DNA from: Aestuariibaculum lutulentum
GTDB lineage: Bacteria > Bacteroidota > Bacteroidia > Flavobacteriales > Flavobacteriaceae
DNA length: 64,000 nt
Direction of reading: 5' to 3'
Assembly (NCBI RefSeq): GCF_032926325.1
Contig: NZ_CP136709.1
Span: forward strand, 2,326,501 to 2,390,500
Shown in pieces: positions 53,406 through 62,484 of this stretch. The notes beneath the pieces are model-generated. The model was not told the origin of the DNA. It made no database searches and worked only from the letters and a program-made list of their open reading frames with translations. Position 1 is the stretch's first letter. The number at the start of each line of letters is the position of its first letter. A program made the translations under genes and the position numbers.

Positions 53406-54170
53406 TTATTTACCTCCGTTAGCTTGTAAATCGGCAAGGCATTTCGGGTCTAATTGCGGAACGGTTCCTGCATTAAAGAGATTTCCTAGACTTGAAGAGC
53501 TTTCTGCAGCCCAGTACATCAGGCAGCTCTCAACGTCGCAATGTTTATCGTGTTCCGGATCTTCATGGTCTTCGGTCATGGCGGTTCCTAAATTGGTAAG
53601 TCCTAAAATATGGCCAAATTCATGGTTAATCACAGTAGATTCCAATGTGCCTCGGTTGGGCTCGTATCGGCTATCGCTATAGCCATGAATGGTTTCTTCG
53701 TAAATAACAAACGACGTATTGCGGTAGGCTGTACCTAAAACAACACTGTCTTCATCGTTTTGGTCAGATTCTCCATCGGCGAAAAACATCCAAACAGCTA
53801 TTTGGTTTTCTGAATTGTAAAGGGTACGATTCTTATCTTCAATCGCAGCAATTTCTTTTGTGGTATATGGTGATTCTCCCGGAGAAGCAATGGCACGCGT
53901 TTCTATTGTAATGCCGTCGGGTTTGTAAATTCGGTCATTTAAAAAATTTTGAAAATTGTTTAATGCTGCCGCTGTTGGAGCAAAACCTTCAACATAAACT
54001 AATTCTATTACTAAGCTTTTATAAGTATCATCAGAAAGAATATCATAAGCTGAACTTCCTGTTGCCTGTTGGTTTTCAATTTTATAATTGCTTGAACTGT
54101 TAGAGTTGTCTTTAGTACATGAACTAAGAACAATTAGAGAGACAAGTAGCAGGAGTAGTTTGTTTTTCAT
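53406..54170 (-). CDS. archaemetzincin-like zinc metalloprotease, lipoprotein
   Basis: A 254-residue lipoprotein (lipobox LSSC, Cys near 18). The zinc motif is HEFGHILGL near residue 185, followed about 20 residues later by HCDVESCLMYW, which resembles the Cys-x4-Cys-x-Met turn of archaemetzincins, then another Cys (LDPKCLADL). The third zinc ligand appears displaced by an acidic insertion (EDHEDPEHDKH). It probably acts in the envelope. Neighbouring barrel protein may be co-transcribed. Substrate unknown. Confidence 0.8.
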   Translation of the reverse strand: MKNKLLLLLVSLIVLSSCTKDNSNSSSNYKIENQQATGSSAYDILSDDTYKSLVIELVYVEGFAPTAAALNNFQNFLNDRIYKPDGITIETRAIASPGESPYTTKEIAAIEDKNRTLYNSENQIAVWMFFADGESDQNDEDSVVLGTAYRNTSFVIYEETIHGYSDSRYEPNRGTLESTVINHEFGHILGLTNLGTAMTEDHEDPEHDKHCDVESCLMYWAAESSSSLGNLFNAGTVPQLDPKCLADLQANGGK

Positions 54171-54193
54171 GACTGTAAATATAGCTTTTTTTA

Positions 54194-54224
54194 AAAACAG
54201 CCACCCAAATAGGATGGTTGTTTT
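54194..54224. other. imperfect hairpin in the metalloprotease leader
   Basis: Arms 54194-54206 and 54212-54224 (AAAACAGCCACCC / GGATGGTTGTTTT) pair with one mismatch and one G-T. On the minus strand it is followed by TTTTT and lies 24 nt before the metalloprotease ATG, so it could be a leader hairpin or terminate transcription entering from above. Confidence 0.45.
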
Positions 54225-54424
54225 AACATAACATACGTTAAAATTGTGGGGATGGTTTTGAGTTTTGGTAATAAAGGTTAGTAAGCTTTTTTCAAAATGA
54301 TAAACTATAAACGATTATTCCATTGCCATTAACACCTAATATAAGTTTCAGACTTTTATTTTAATTAATTATCGCTAAGATGTTAATTTTAAACGCTGAA
54401 TGGTGTTTTTTGATTCTGTTTTTC

Positions 54425-54432
54425 TACTTTTG
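54425..54432 (+). promoter_or_regulatory. TAnnTTTG -7 element for the DUF6588 gene
   Basis: TACTTTTG, exact match, 22 nt before the ATG at 54455. Confidence 0.7.
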
Positions 54433-54454
54433 ATAATAACCCTAAACTTACAAA

Positions 54455-55486
54455 ATGAAAAAAATTGCTTTATTCACAATCTTTGGTTTAGCGACATTAG
54501 TTTCGAAAGCCCAAAATGATGTCGACGCGTTACTTATTGCTGGTGTTGAAAATGCACAACGATTTACAAACGATTATCTGGCACCGGCAACCAATGGTTT
54601 AATGTACAGTATGAATGCTAACTGGTTTAATACCGCTGATGCCAAACCTTTAGGAGGATTTGAAATTTCGGTGGTTATGAATGCTTCTTTAATTAGTAAA
54701 TCGGATAAATCGTTTTTAATGAATATTGCAGATTATAACAGTGCGGATTATGATTATGTTGTGAATTTTTCAGATTTTGAGACATCAAAACAGGTGGCTA
54801 CCGCTTTAGGAGAAAATAATCCAGACATCGATATTATAATCACAGATAAAAATAACCCGCTTTCCAGCGAACGCATTACATTACCTTCGGGCATTGGTAA
54901 TGCAAGTGGTAATTTATTACCCTCAGCATTTATTCAAGGTGGTGTTGGCTTAATAAAAGGCATTGAAGTTAAAGCGCGTTTTATGCCTGAAATTAAAACC
55001 GATGAGGTTGCCTTTAATATGTACGGTGCTGGATTACAGTTTGAAGCAACCAAATGGTTGCCGGCTGATAAATTATTGCCCGTAGCACTTTCTGGTCTGG
55101 TGGCTTATACGTATCTTGGCGCTTCTTATGATTTAACAGAATCGTCGGGCGTTGATGGAGACAATCAGAAGTTGGAAAACGATACCAATACTTGGCTGTT
55201 TCAGTTAATTGCTTCAACCAAATTGCCTATTATTAATTTTTATGGTGGAGTAGGGTATATCAGCGGAAAATCGGAATCTGATTTATTAGGAACTTACACT
55301 GTTACTACAGGGCCATTAAGTGGTTCGCAAAGTATAACCGATCCGTTTTCGGTATCCAGCAAAGTATCTGGAATGCGAGGAACTGTTGGTACGAAATTAA
55401 AAATAGGTTTTTTCAGATTTAATGCAGAATACCATTTAGCTGAGTTTAATGCCTTTTCTGTCGGGTTAAACTTTGGCTTCAGATAA
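54455..55486 (+). CDS. DUF6588 outer-membrane barrel-like protein
   Basis: A 343-residue exported protein: signal peptide (ends SKAQ), then DUF6588 features (NGLMYSMNANWFNTADAKPLGGFEISV, LPSAFIQGGVGLIKGIEVKARFMPEI) and alternating strands to a C-terminal FSVGLNFGFR ending like an outer-membrane barrel. Function unknown. Single gene with its own promoter and terminator. Confidence 0.83.
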   Translation: MKKIALFTIFGLATLVSKAQNDVDALLIAGVENAQRFTNDYLAPATNGLMYSMNANWFNTADAKPLGGFEISVVMNASLISKSDKSFLMNIADYNSADYDYVVNFSDFETSKQVATALGENNPDIDIIITDKNNPLSSERITLPSGIGNASGNLLPSAFIQGGVGLIKGIEVKARFMPEIKTDEVAFNMYGAGLQFEATKWLPADKLLPVALSGLVAYTYLGASYDLTESSGVDGDNQKLENDTNTWLFQLIASTKLPIINFYGGVGYISGKSESDLLGTYTVTTGPLSGSQSITDPFSVSSKVSGMRGTVGTKLKIGFFRFNAEYHLAEFNAFSVGLNFGFR

Positions 55487-55515
55487 ATCATAAATTAATC
55501 AATAAAAATTTCTGA

Positions 55516-55547
55516 AAAAGTGTAAGATTTAATCTTGCACTTTTTTT
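55516..55547 (+). terminator. intrinsic terminator of the DUF6588 gene
   Basis: Stem GTGTAAGAT / ATCTTGCAC (one G-T pair), 3-nt loop, preceded by A and followed by seven T. Confidence 0.85.
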
Positions 55548-55567
55548 ATTTAGAGTATATTAATTCG

Positions 55568-55575
55568 TAAATTTG
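55568..55575 (+). promoter_or_regulatory. TAnnTTTG -7 element for mdh
   Basis: TAAATTTG, exact match, 110 nt before the mdh ATG; the leader would be about 105 nt with no obvious structure. Confidence 0.55.
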
Positions 55576-55685
55576 GAAGGGAAAACCTAAAGTTTTTGCT
55601 TTCTCTGGCAAAACAATTCCTTAAGTTCTTTCTTTACAAAGTTGAAAAAAATCAAAATACATATTAAACTATAAAACATTAAAAT

Positions 55686-56612
55686 ATGAAAGTTACAGTA
55701 GTAGGTGCAGGCGCCGTAGGTGCTAGTTGTGCAGAGTACATTGCCATTAAAAATTTTGCTTCAGAAGTCGTTTTAGTAGACATTAAAGAAGGCTATGCCG
55801 AGGGTAAAGCTATGGATTTAATGCAAACCGCTTCGTTAAATGGTTTTGATACAAAAATTACAGGTGTAACAGGAGATTACAGTAAAACAGCAGATAGCGA
55901 TATTTGTGTTATTACTTCTGGAATTCCAAGAAAACCGGGTATGACTCGCGAGGAATTAATTGGTATTAATGCTGGAATTGTTAAATCTGTTGCTGCCAGC
56001 TTAATCGAACATTCACCAAACACCATCATCATTGTTGTAAGTAATCCAATGGATACCATGACGTACTTAGTGCATAAAACAACAAACTTACCTAAAAACC
56101 GAATTATAGGTATGGGTGGTGCTTTAGATTCAGCACGTTTTAAGTACCGTTTAGCTGAAGCTTTAGAAGCTCCAATTAGCGATGTAGACGGAATGGTTAT
56201 TGGTGGTCATAGTGATACAGGTATGGTGCCTTTAACATCGCATGCTACAAGAAATAGTGTGAAAGTTTCAGAATTCTTATCAGAAGAACGTTTACAGCAA
56301 GTAGCAGAAGACACTAAAGTTGGAGGCGCAACACTTACCAAACTTTTAGGAACTTCGGCTTGGTATGCACCAGGAGCGGCAGTTAGCGGATTGGTTCAGG
56401 CGATTGCTTGCGACCAGAAGAAAATGTATCCATGTTCAACCTTATTAGACGGTGAATATGAATTATCTGATATTTGTATCGGAGTACCAGTGATTTTAGG
56501 TAAAAACGGTATTGAAAGTATTGTTAATATTCCTTTAAGTGATGCCGAAAAAGCACACATGCAATCAAGCGCCGAAGGCGTTAGAAAAACCAATGGTTTA
56601 CTTGAACTATAA
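55686..56612 (+). CDS. mdh: malate dehydrogenase
   Basis: A 308-residue LDH-like malate dehydrogenase of the TCA cycle. NAD motif VVGAGAVGASCAEY, NAD-selective Asp in VLVDIKEG, substrate Arg in GIPRKPGMTREEL, NPMDTMTYL, catalytic Asp/His in LDSARFKYRLAE and GGHSDTGMVPL. Length and PRKPGMTRE loop fit malate rather than lactate. Terminator follows 32 nt after the stop. Confidence 0.95.
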   Translation: MKVTVVGAGAVGASCAEYIAIKNFASEVVLVDIKEGYAEGKAMDLMQTASLNGFDTKITGVTGDYSKTADSDICVITSGIPRKPGMTREELIGINAGIVKSVAASLIEHSPNTIIIVVSNPMDTMTYLVHKTTNLPKNRIIGMGGALDSARFKYRLAEALEAPISDVDGMVIGGHSDTGMVPLTSHATRNSVKVSEFLSEERLQQVAEDTKVGGATLTKLLGTSAWYAPGAAVSGLVQAIACDQKKMYPCSTLLDGEYELSDICIGVPVILGKNGIESIVNIPLSDAEKAHMQSSAEGVRKTNGLLEL

Positions 56613-56644
56613 GATACCAGAAGAAAAATTTAGATATTTTAAGG

Positions 56645-56673
56645 AAAGACTGTAGAAATACAGTCTTTTTTTT
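56645..56673 (+). terminator. intrinsic terminator of mdh
   Basis: Stem AAAGACTGTA / TACAGTCTTT with a GAAA loop and eight T; the T run touches the -7 element of the next gene. Confidence 0.88.
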
Positions 56674-56680
56674 ATATTTG
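56673..56680 (+). promoter_or_regulatory. TAnnTTTG -7 element immediately before the 56685 gene
   Basis: TATATTTG, exact match, ending 4 nt before the ATG. The start of transcription should coincide with the start codon, so the message is probably leaderless. Confidence 0.65.
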
Positions 56681-56684
56681 GCGC

Positions 56685-57302
56685 ATGAGAACAAAATGGT
56701 ACTTTGGTGCTTTAATCGTATTAATTTCCTTTTTAGGTATTTATCAGAATCGAACGTCTGAGCCTAATCAGGAGATAGTACTGCAATTCACAGATGTTGA
56801 AGTAACATCTGATGAAGCCCATTGTGCTATCCAGGAGGTTACCAGTCAACTGCAAGCTATCGGTGCCGATGCTGTTCAGGTAAAGCAACTGCAAAATGGA
56901 GAAGTAGTTATTTCGTACTACAGTGCTGCCGATGTTGCCAGTATTAAAGATTTACTTTCTGATGATGATTCACTAAATATTGGTTATAGCAATACTGCAA
57001 ATAACCAGTTCCCTTCAGACGACGAGTCTAAAACCTATAAATTCGATGTTTTTGAAATTCACAAAGCTAACGACGCACCGTCTGGTTTTGGCGGAAAGCA
57101 TATGCTTAGTGCTAAGCAGGATTTCGACAGGTTTTTTAATCCATATGTTTATTATTTCAATACCATACAAGACGTTAACAACAACGATCTTACTGTTGAA
57201 GTTGCGTTAAAAGTATTTAGAGATATTGCCGTTGCTATAGATAATACAACGGGTAATATTCCTGAAGTACGCGCAGGCCCTATATCTTCAGGGTTAGCTT
57301 AA
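56685..57302 (+). CDS. conserved-type exported or anchored protein upstream of secDF
   Basis: A 205-residue protein with one N-terminal hydrophobic helix (WYFGALIVLISFLGIYQ), then a domain with repeated amphipathic alpha/beta elements (VTSDEAHCAIQEVTSQLQAIGADAVQVKQLQNGEVVISYYS). I do not recognise a family. It lies between mdh and secDF; a partner role in export is possible but only positional. The 207 nt after it before secDF hold no gene I can support. Confidence 0.65.
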   Translation: MRTKWYFGALIVLISFLGIYQNRTSEPNQEIVLQFTDVEVTSDEAHCAIQEVTSQLQAIGADAVQVKQLQNGEVVISYYSAADVASIKDLLSDDDSLNIGYSNTANNQFPSDDESKTYKFDVFEIHKANDAPSGFGGKHMLSAKQDFDRFFNPYVYYFNTIQDVNNNDLTVEVALKVFRDIAVAIDNTTGNIPEVRAGPISSGLA

Positions 57303-57509
57303 AACAGAATATTATTGATTGATTTTCAATTGATGGTTTGTGTTATGCTTCAGTTTTTATAAAGGCTTCCCAACAACTCAAATATACACTTAAAGCAATC
57401 TAAAAGATGTCGTCTTTTAGAGCAACAATTACAATTTTAATTAACTAAAAGCGTGTCAAAGTTTAATTCATTTTTATAGTGGATTAGAGTGACACAAAAA
57501 CAACAAAAC

Positions 57510-60494
57510 ATGCAAAATAAAGGATTAGTAAAATTATTTGCGGTTTTATTCGGATTGGTAAGTATTTACCAGCTATCATTCACGTTTAAAGCAAGTCAAA
57601 TAGAGAGCGAGGCAGAAGAAGTTGCCATCAACAAAATCTCTGAAACAGAAGACGATTTCAGAGCAAAACGAAGTGCAGAAGAATTAAGATATTTAGATGC
57701 TATTTCCAATGATACCGTGTTTAACATGGGTATTGCAAAATTCACTTATAGCGAAGTGAAACAAAAAGCCATGAACCTTGGTTTAGATTTAAAAGGAGGT
57801 ATTAACGTTATTCTTCAGGTGTCTGTAAAAGACATTTTAAAAGGATTGGCTAACCATACTAAAAACCCTGTATTTAACAAGGCTTTAGATGATGCTTCAG
57901 AATTACAAAAAGATTCTCAAAATACATATTTAGAAGATTTCTTTATCGCTTTCGATAAGATTAAAGGGGATACTAAATTAGCTTCTCCAGATATTTTCTA
58001 TACAAAAACATTAGATGGTGAGATTGATGGAAGTATGTCTGATGCAGATGTAAAAGTGGTTATCGAGAGAAAAATTGACGAGTCTATCGTTTCTGCTTTC
58101 GAAGTATTACGTAAGCGTATTGATGAGTTTGGTGTAACATCTCCAAACATTCAACGTTTAGGAACGTCTGGTCGTATTTTAGTAGAGTTACCAGGGGTTA
58201 AAGATATTGAAAGAGCAACATCTTTATTACAAAGTACAGCACAGTTAGAGTTTTGGGATGCTTACAGAGGAGAGCAGTTTTTTGGTTTCTTAACTCAGGC
58301 GAACGAAACGTTAAAAGATATTGTTGATACAAAATCTGAAACTAAAGAAGTTGAAAGCAATGACCAGGAAGATGCTATCGATGATCTTTTAGGTGATGCT
58401 ACTACAGATTCTACAGCCGTAGATACAGTAAACCCAATTTTCGATTTAATTCGTGGTCCAGGATACCAAGGCGGACCAATTGTAGCTTATTTTGAAGTTA
58501 CAGATCGTAATCAAGTATTAGAATACTTAAACATGCCACAAGTAAGAGCTTTACTTCCTGCAGAAATGCGTTACACGAAGTTTGCTTTTGGTAAACCAGA
58601 AAAAAACAGTGAAGTTGTTGGATTATACGCTTTAGCTGGAAACAGAGATAATGAGCCACAATTAAGTGGAGCTGTAGTAACTGATGCACGTCAGGATTAC
58701 GACCAAATGAACAGACCAACAGTATCTATGCAAATGAATGCAAAAGGTGCTAAAATCTGGGAAGAAATGACGGGTGAAGCATTTACTAACGGAAGCCAGA
58801 TTGCTATCGTTTTAGATAATGTAGTGTATTCTGCTCCAGGTGTAACTTCAGGACCAATTGCTGGAGGTAATTCATCTATTTCAGGAAACTTTACATTAAA
58901 TGAGGCTATCGATTTAGCGAACGTATTACGTGCAGGTAAATTACCGGCATCGGCAGATATTATTCAAAGTGATGTTGTAGGACCATCTTTAGGTCAGGAA
59001 GCGATTGATAGTGGTACAATGTCATTCATGATTGCTTTAGCTTTAGTTTTAGTATGGATGGTAGTTTACTACGGAAAAGCAGGTGCTTTCTCTGATGTTG
59101 CTATGTTATTAAACATCTTATTAATCTTTGGTATCTTATCAGGATTAGGAGCGGTATTAACGTTACCTGGTATTGCCGGTATCGTATTAACCATTGGTAT
59201 GTCGGTCGACGCGAACGTAATTATTTTCGAGCGTATTCGTGAAGAGATTGCTAAAGGTAAAGGACAAAAAGAAGCGATTCAGGACGGATTTAGCAACGCT
59301 TTATCATCAATTTTAGATGCGAACATTACAACTGGTTTAACAGCATTAATTTTATTCGTATTCGGTACAGGTCCAATTAAAGGTTTCGCAACAACATTAT
59401 TAATTGGTATTGCTACATCATTATTTACTGCAATCTTCATTACAAGATTATTAATCGACTGGTATGTAAACAAAGGTGGTCAGTTAGAGTTCTCTACTGG
59501 ATTGACTAAAAACTTATTCAGAAGAATTGATATTGAGTTCTTAAAGAAGCGTAAAGTAGCTTATATCATTTCAGGAATTGTTATTGCATTAGGTATCGGT
59601 TCATTAGCTACTAATGGTTTAGATCAGGGTGTAGATTTTGTTGGAGGTAGAACTTACCGTGTGGTGTTCCCGCAAGATGTTAGCGCTTCAGAAATTAAGA
59701 GTGTATTATCTCAACCAGACGTTTTCAACAGTGCTGATGCTAAAACTGTTGGTGAGAGTAATAGTTTAAAAATTACAACCAAGTATAAAATTGATGAAAC
59801 AGGTAAGGAAGTAGACGAAGAAATCAGATCTAAATTATTCGCTGCTATTCAACCTTATTTAGGAGGTCAGTCTTACGAAGAGTTTATCGATAACAACAAC
59901 GTAAACAAAGTGGTTGGATTAATGGAGTCTTACAAAGTAAGTCCAACAATTGCAGATGATATTAAACAAGCATCATTCTGGGCGATTTTAGGATCGTTAA
60001 TAGTTGTGTTCCTTTATATCTTATTCCGTTTCAAAAAGTGGCAATATTCACTTGGTGCAGTAGCAGCAGTATTCCACGACGTATTAATTGTATTAGGAGT
60101 ATTCTCAATAACCTACAAATTCATGCCATTTAGCATGGAAATCGATCAGGCGTTTATCGCAGCTATCTTAACGGTAATTGGTTACTCATTAAACGATACC
60201 GTAATTGTATTCGATAGAATTAGAGAGTACGTTAACGAACATACAAGTTGGGATTTTCAAAAGATTGTTGATACCTCGTTAAGCAGCACTTTAGGAAGAA
60301 CCTTAAATACGTCGTCTACGACATTAGTAGTATTATTAGCAATCTTTATTTTTGGTGGAGATTCTATTAGAGGATTTATGTTTGCTTTAATCGTTGGTAT
60401 CGTAGTTGGTACCTACTCTTCATTATTTATTGCATCGCCAATTATGTATGATACAGTAAAACGTTTAGAAGGTAAAAAGAAGAAAGAAGACTAA
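57510..60494 (+). CDS. secDF: protein translocase subunit SecDF (fused SecD and SecF)
   Basis: A 994-residue inner-membrane protein powering late steps of Sec export with the proton gradient. SecD half: DLKGGINVILQV, large periplasmic P1 domain (about 100-510), FDRI-like helices (MSVDANVIIFERIREEIAKGKG). SecF half from about 690: DQGVDFVGGRTYRVVF, then GYSLNDTVIVFDRIREY. A Glu/Asp-rich insert (about 275-315) interrupts the SecD periplasmic part. A GTG at 57489 is in frame, but ATG at 57510 fits the membrane start. Confidence 0.96.
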   Translation: MQNKGLVKLFAVLFGLVSIYQLSFTFKASQIESEAEEVAINKISETEDDFRAKRSAEELRYLDAISNDTVFNMGIAKFTYSEVKQKAMNLGLDLKGGINVILQVSVKDILKGLANHTKNPVFNKALDDASELQKDSQNTYLEDFFIAFDKIKGDTKLASPDIFYTKTLDGEIDGSMSDADVKVVIERKIDESIVSAFEVLRKRIDEFGVTSPNIQRLGTSGRILVELPGVKDIERATSLLQSTAQLEFWDAYRGEQFFGFLTQANETLKDIVDTKSETKEVESNDQEDAIDDLLGDATTDSTAVDTVNPIFDLIRGPGYQGGPIVAYFEVTDRNQVLEYLNMPQVRALLPAEMRYTKFAFGKPEKNSEVVGLYALAGNRDNEPQLSGAVVTDARQDYDQMNRPTVSMQMNAKGAKIWEEMTGEAFTNGSQIAIVLDNVVYSAPGVTSGPIAGGNSSISGNFTLNEAIDLANVLRAGKLPASADIIQSDVVGPSLGQEAIDSGTMSFMIALALVLVWMVVYYGKAGAFSDVAMLLNILLIFGILSGLGAVLTLPGIAGIVLTIGMSVDANVIIFERIREEIAKGKGQKEAIQDGFSNALSSILDANITTGLTALILFVFGTGPIKGFATTLLIGIATSLFTAIFITRLLIDWYVNKGGQLEFSTGLTKNLFRRIDIEFLKKRKVAYIISGIVIALGIGSLATNGLDQGVDFVGGRTYRVVFPQDVSASEIKSVLSQPDVFNSADAKTVGESNSLKITTKYKIDETGKEVDEEIRSKLFAAIQPYLGGQSYEEFIDNNNVNKVVGLMESYKVSPTIADDIKQASFWAILGSLIVVFLYILFRFKKWQYSLGAVAAVFHDVLIVLGVFSITYKFMPFSMEIDQAFIAAILTVIGYSLNDTVIVFDRIREYVNEHTSWDFQKIVDTSLSSTLGRTLNTSSTTLVVLLAIFIFGGDSIRGFMFALIVGIVVGTYSSLFIASPIMYDTVKRLEGKKKKED

Positions 60495-60519
60495 TTTCGT
60501 TTATTCTTAAAAATAGAAG

Positions 60520-60546
60520 GCCCGTTAATTTTTAACGGGCTTTTTT
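60520..60546 (+). terminator. intrinsic terminator of secDF
   Basis: Stem GCCCGTTAA / TTAACGGGC with a TTT loop and six T, 26 nt after the stop. Confidence 0.9.
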
Positions 60547-60609
60547 ATGCTTAAAAATTTAACATATTTTCCAGGTAGATAATGTATACAACAGATATGT
60601 TATTTATAT

Positions 60610-60617
60610 ACATTTGC
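60610..60617 (+). promoter_or_regulatory. TAnnTTTG -7 element for the ATP-grasp/GNAT pair
   Basis: TACATTTG, exact match, 50 nt before the GTG start at 60667. Confidence 0.65.
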
Positions 60618-60666
60618 TCAAAATTTATCTGTGATGAATTATCAATTAATACTTCAAACTGTTTAG

Positions 60667-61962
60667 GTGAAAACCCAAACACAGTCGCGAAAAAAGTTTC
60701 TTTTTGTTTCGCGTTGGGGCGAGTCTCTGGACATTGCTAACACAATTTACTTAGAAGGTCACGCCGTAAAATTATACATAGAAGACAAAGCGTCTAAGGA
60801 AATAGGTTATGGTTTTGTGCCAAAGGCAGCACAATGGGAAAAGCATGTCGATTGGGCCGATATTATCGTGTTCGATTATACAGGTTATGGAAAAATTGCC
60901 AGTGCATTAAGAGCTAAAGGGAAATTTGTATTAGGTGGAACCGAATACACCGATAATCTGGAACTGGATAGGAATTTTGGGCAAGCCGAATTAAAGAAGC
61001 ATAAGATAAAAGTGATTCCTTCAAAGGAATTTACCACGTTTAATGATGCTATTCATTACATAGAAACACACCCAAGTTCTTATGTGTTAAAACCCTGCGG
61101 AGAAACACAGGAACTTAAACAATTGCTGTTTGTTGGAAGTGATGAGGAAGGTCTGGACGTGATTCGCGTGTTAAAAGCTTATGAAAAATCCTGGGGAAAT
61201 AACTTCGGTAACTTTCAGTTGCAGCGTAAAGTAAAAGGTGTTGAAATATCGATTGCAGCTTTCTTTAATGGAAACGAATTTATTTATCCTATAAACATCA
61301 CTTTTGAGCATAAAAAGTTATTTCCAAAGGAGCTCGGAGTTTCAACTGGTGAAATGGGAACCAGTATGTTCTGGGTGAAAGATTCGCCCATTTTTGAAGC
61401 CACGTTGCTTAAATTTCAGCATACTTTGGCAAAGCATCATTTTATTGGACATATCGATATCAACTGTATTGTGAATGGCAATGGCATTTATCCATTGGAG
61501 TTTACTTCCCGTTTTGGGTATCCGCAGGTGTTAATTCAGCGTGCCGGTATAAATGAACCTTTGGGTGAGTTATTTTATAAACTCGTAACCAGACAGAAGT
61601 TTAAAATCAATACAAAAAAAGGCTTTCAGGTAGGGGCATTTATTGTAGTGCCGCCATTTCCTTACGACGATAAAAAAACGTTTAATCTATTCTCAAAAGA
61701 TGCCGTAGTTGTGTTTAAGAAAAACGGAAAGGAAGGTGTGCATCCCATGCATTTAAAAAAGGTAAACGACGAATGGCTTATTACAGGAAATACGGGAATT
61801 GCTGTTTTGGTAACCGGAGTTGGAAACACCATGAAAGATGCTCAGAAAATGATGTATAATCGTATTAATAACGTCATCATTAATAACGGATATTATCGTA
61901 CTGATATTGGCGATCGATGGACAGAAGACTCCGATAAATTATGGTCATGGGGATTATTGTAA
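60667..61962 (+). CDS. PurD-like ATP-grasp ligase
   Basis: A 431-residue ATP-grasp enzyme resembling phosphoribosylamine-glycine ligase: N-domain (KKFLFVSRWGESLDIANTI), lid and ATP segments (YVLKPCGETQ, VKGVEISIAAFFNG, LGVSTGEMGTSMFW), and metal-binding GHIDINCIVNGNGIYPLEFTSRFGYPQ. It departs from true PurD in the N-terminal domain and C-terminal region (GNTGIAVLVTGVGNTMKDAQ kept). It is not in a purine operon and is followed 12 nt later by a GNAT gene. A carboxylate-amine or peptide ligase is likely; substrate unknown. Start is GTG. Confidence 0.75.
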   Translation: MKTQTQSRKKFLFVSRWGESLDIANTIYLEGHAVKLYIEDKASKEIGYGFVPKAAQWEKHVDWADIIVFDYTGYGKIASALRAKGKFVLGGTEYTDNLELDRNFGQAELKKHKIKVIPSKEFTTFNDAIHYIETHPSSYVLKPCGETQELKQLLFVGSDEEGLDVIRVLKAYEKSWGNNFGNFQLQRKVKGVEISIAAFFNGNEFIYPINITFEHKKLFPKELGVSTGEMGTSMFWVKDSPIFEATLLKFQHTLAKHHFIGHIDINCIVNGNGIYPLEFTSRFGYPQVLIQRAGINEPLGELFYKLVTRQKFKINTKKGFQVGAFIVVPPFPYDDKKTFNLFSKDAVVVFKKNGKEGVHPMHLKKVNDEWLITGNTGIAVLVTGVGNTMKDAQKMMYNRINNVIINNGYYRTDIGDRWTEDSDKLWSWGLL

Positions 61963-61974
61963 TTTAATGTTGTT

Positions 61975-62418
61975 ATGATTTTTGAAAAGTGCATCAAAGT
62001 TCGGTCTTTTTTTTCCATTCTTCCACGGGACTGGCAGGAGAGTATTTTGCCGTTGTGGGAGGATTATAAGTCGTCAACTGAATGTTTTGTTTTAAATGAA
62101 GCTAATGAAATTGTAGCTGGTGGTTTAGTATTTACAAAATGCCCGCCGGATATGTTATATGTTAAACATGAAGCTGATTTTTGGTTTGAAGCCGGTTATA
62201 AATATTTAGGCTTTATATATGTTTCTGAATCCAGAAGAGGACAAAATTTAGGCTCTTATTGGCTAAATAGTTTGAAAGAAATGTATCCTGAAACCAAATT
62301 TTGGTTAACCATTGAAGACTTGAATCTCCACCATTTTTATGTTAAAAATGGTTTCTTATATGTAAAGACTTTACATCATGGCGAACAAAAGGAAGGTTTA
62401 TACCTTTACCCAAATTAA
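61975..62418 (+). CDS. GNAT-family N-acetyltransferase
   Basis: A 147-residue acyltransferase with the GNAT CoA site in SESRRGQNLGSYWL (R/Q-x-x-G-x-G/A pattern) and motif B around LNLHHFYVKNGFLYV. Substrate unknown. Twelve nt after the ATP-grasp gene, so the two probably act on the same compound. Confidence 0.82.
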   Translation: MIFEKCIKVRSFFSILPRDWQESILPLWEDYKSSTECFVLNEANEIVAGGLVFTKCPPDMLYVKHEADFWFEAGYKYLGFIYVSESRRGQNLGSYWLNSLKEMYPETKFWLTIEDLNLHHFYVKNGFLYVKTLHHGEQKEGLYLYPN

Positions 62419-62484
62419 ACCTTAGATTTATTAAAAAGTGAGCACTTTAATTTAACTTGCAATTTTTAATAACAGGTTTAAAAA

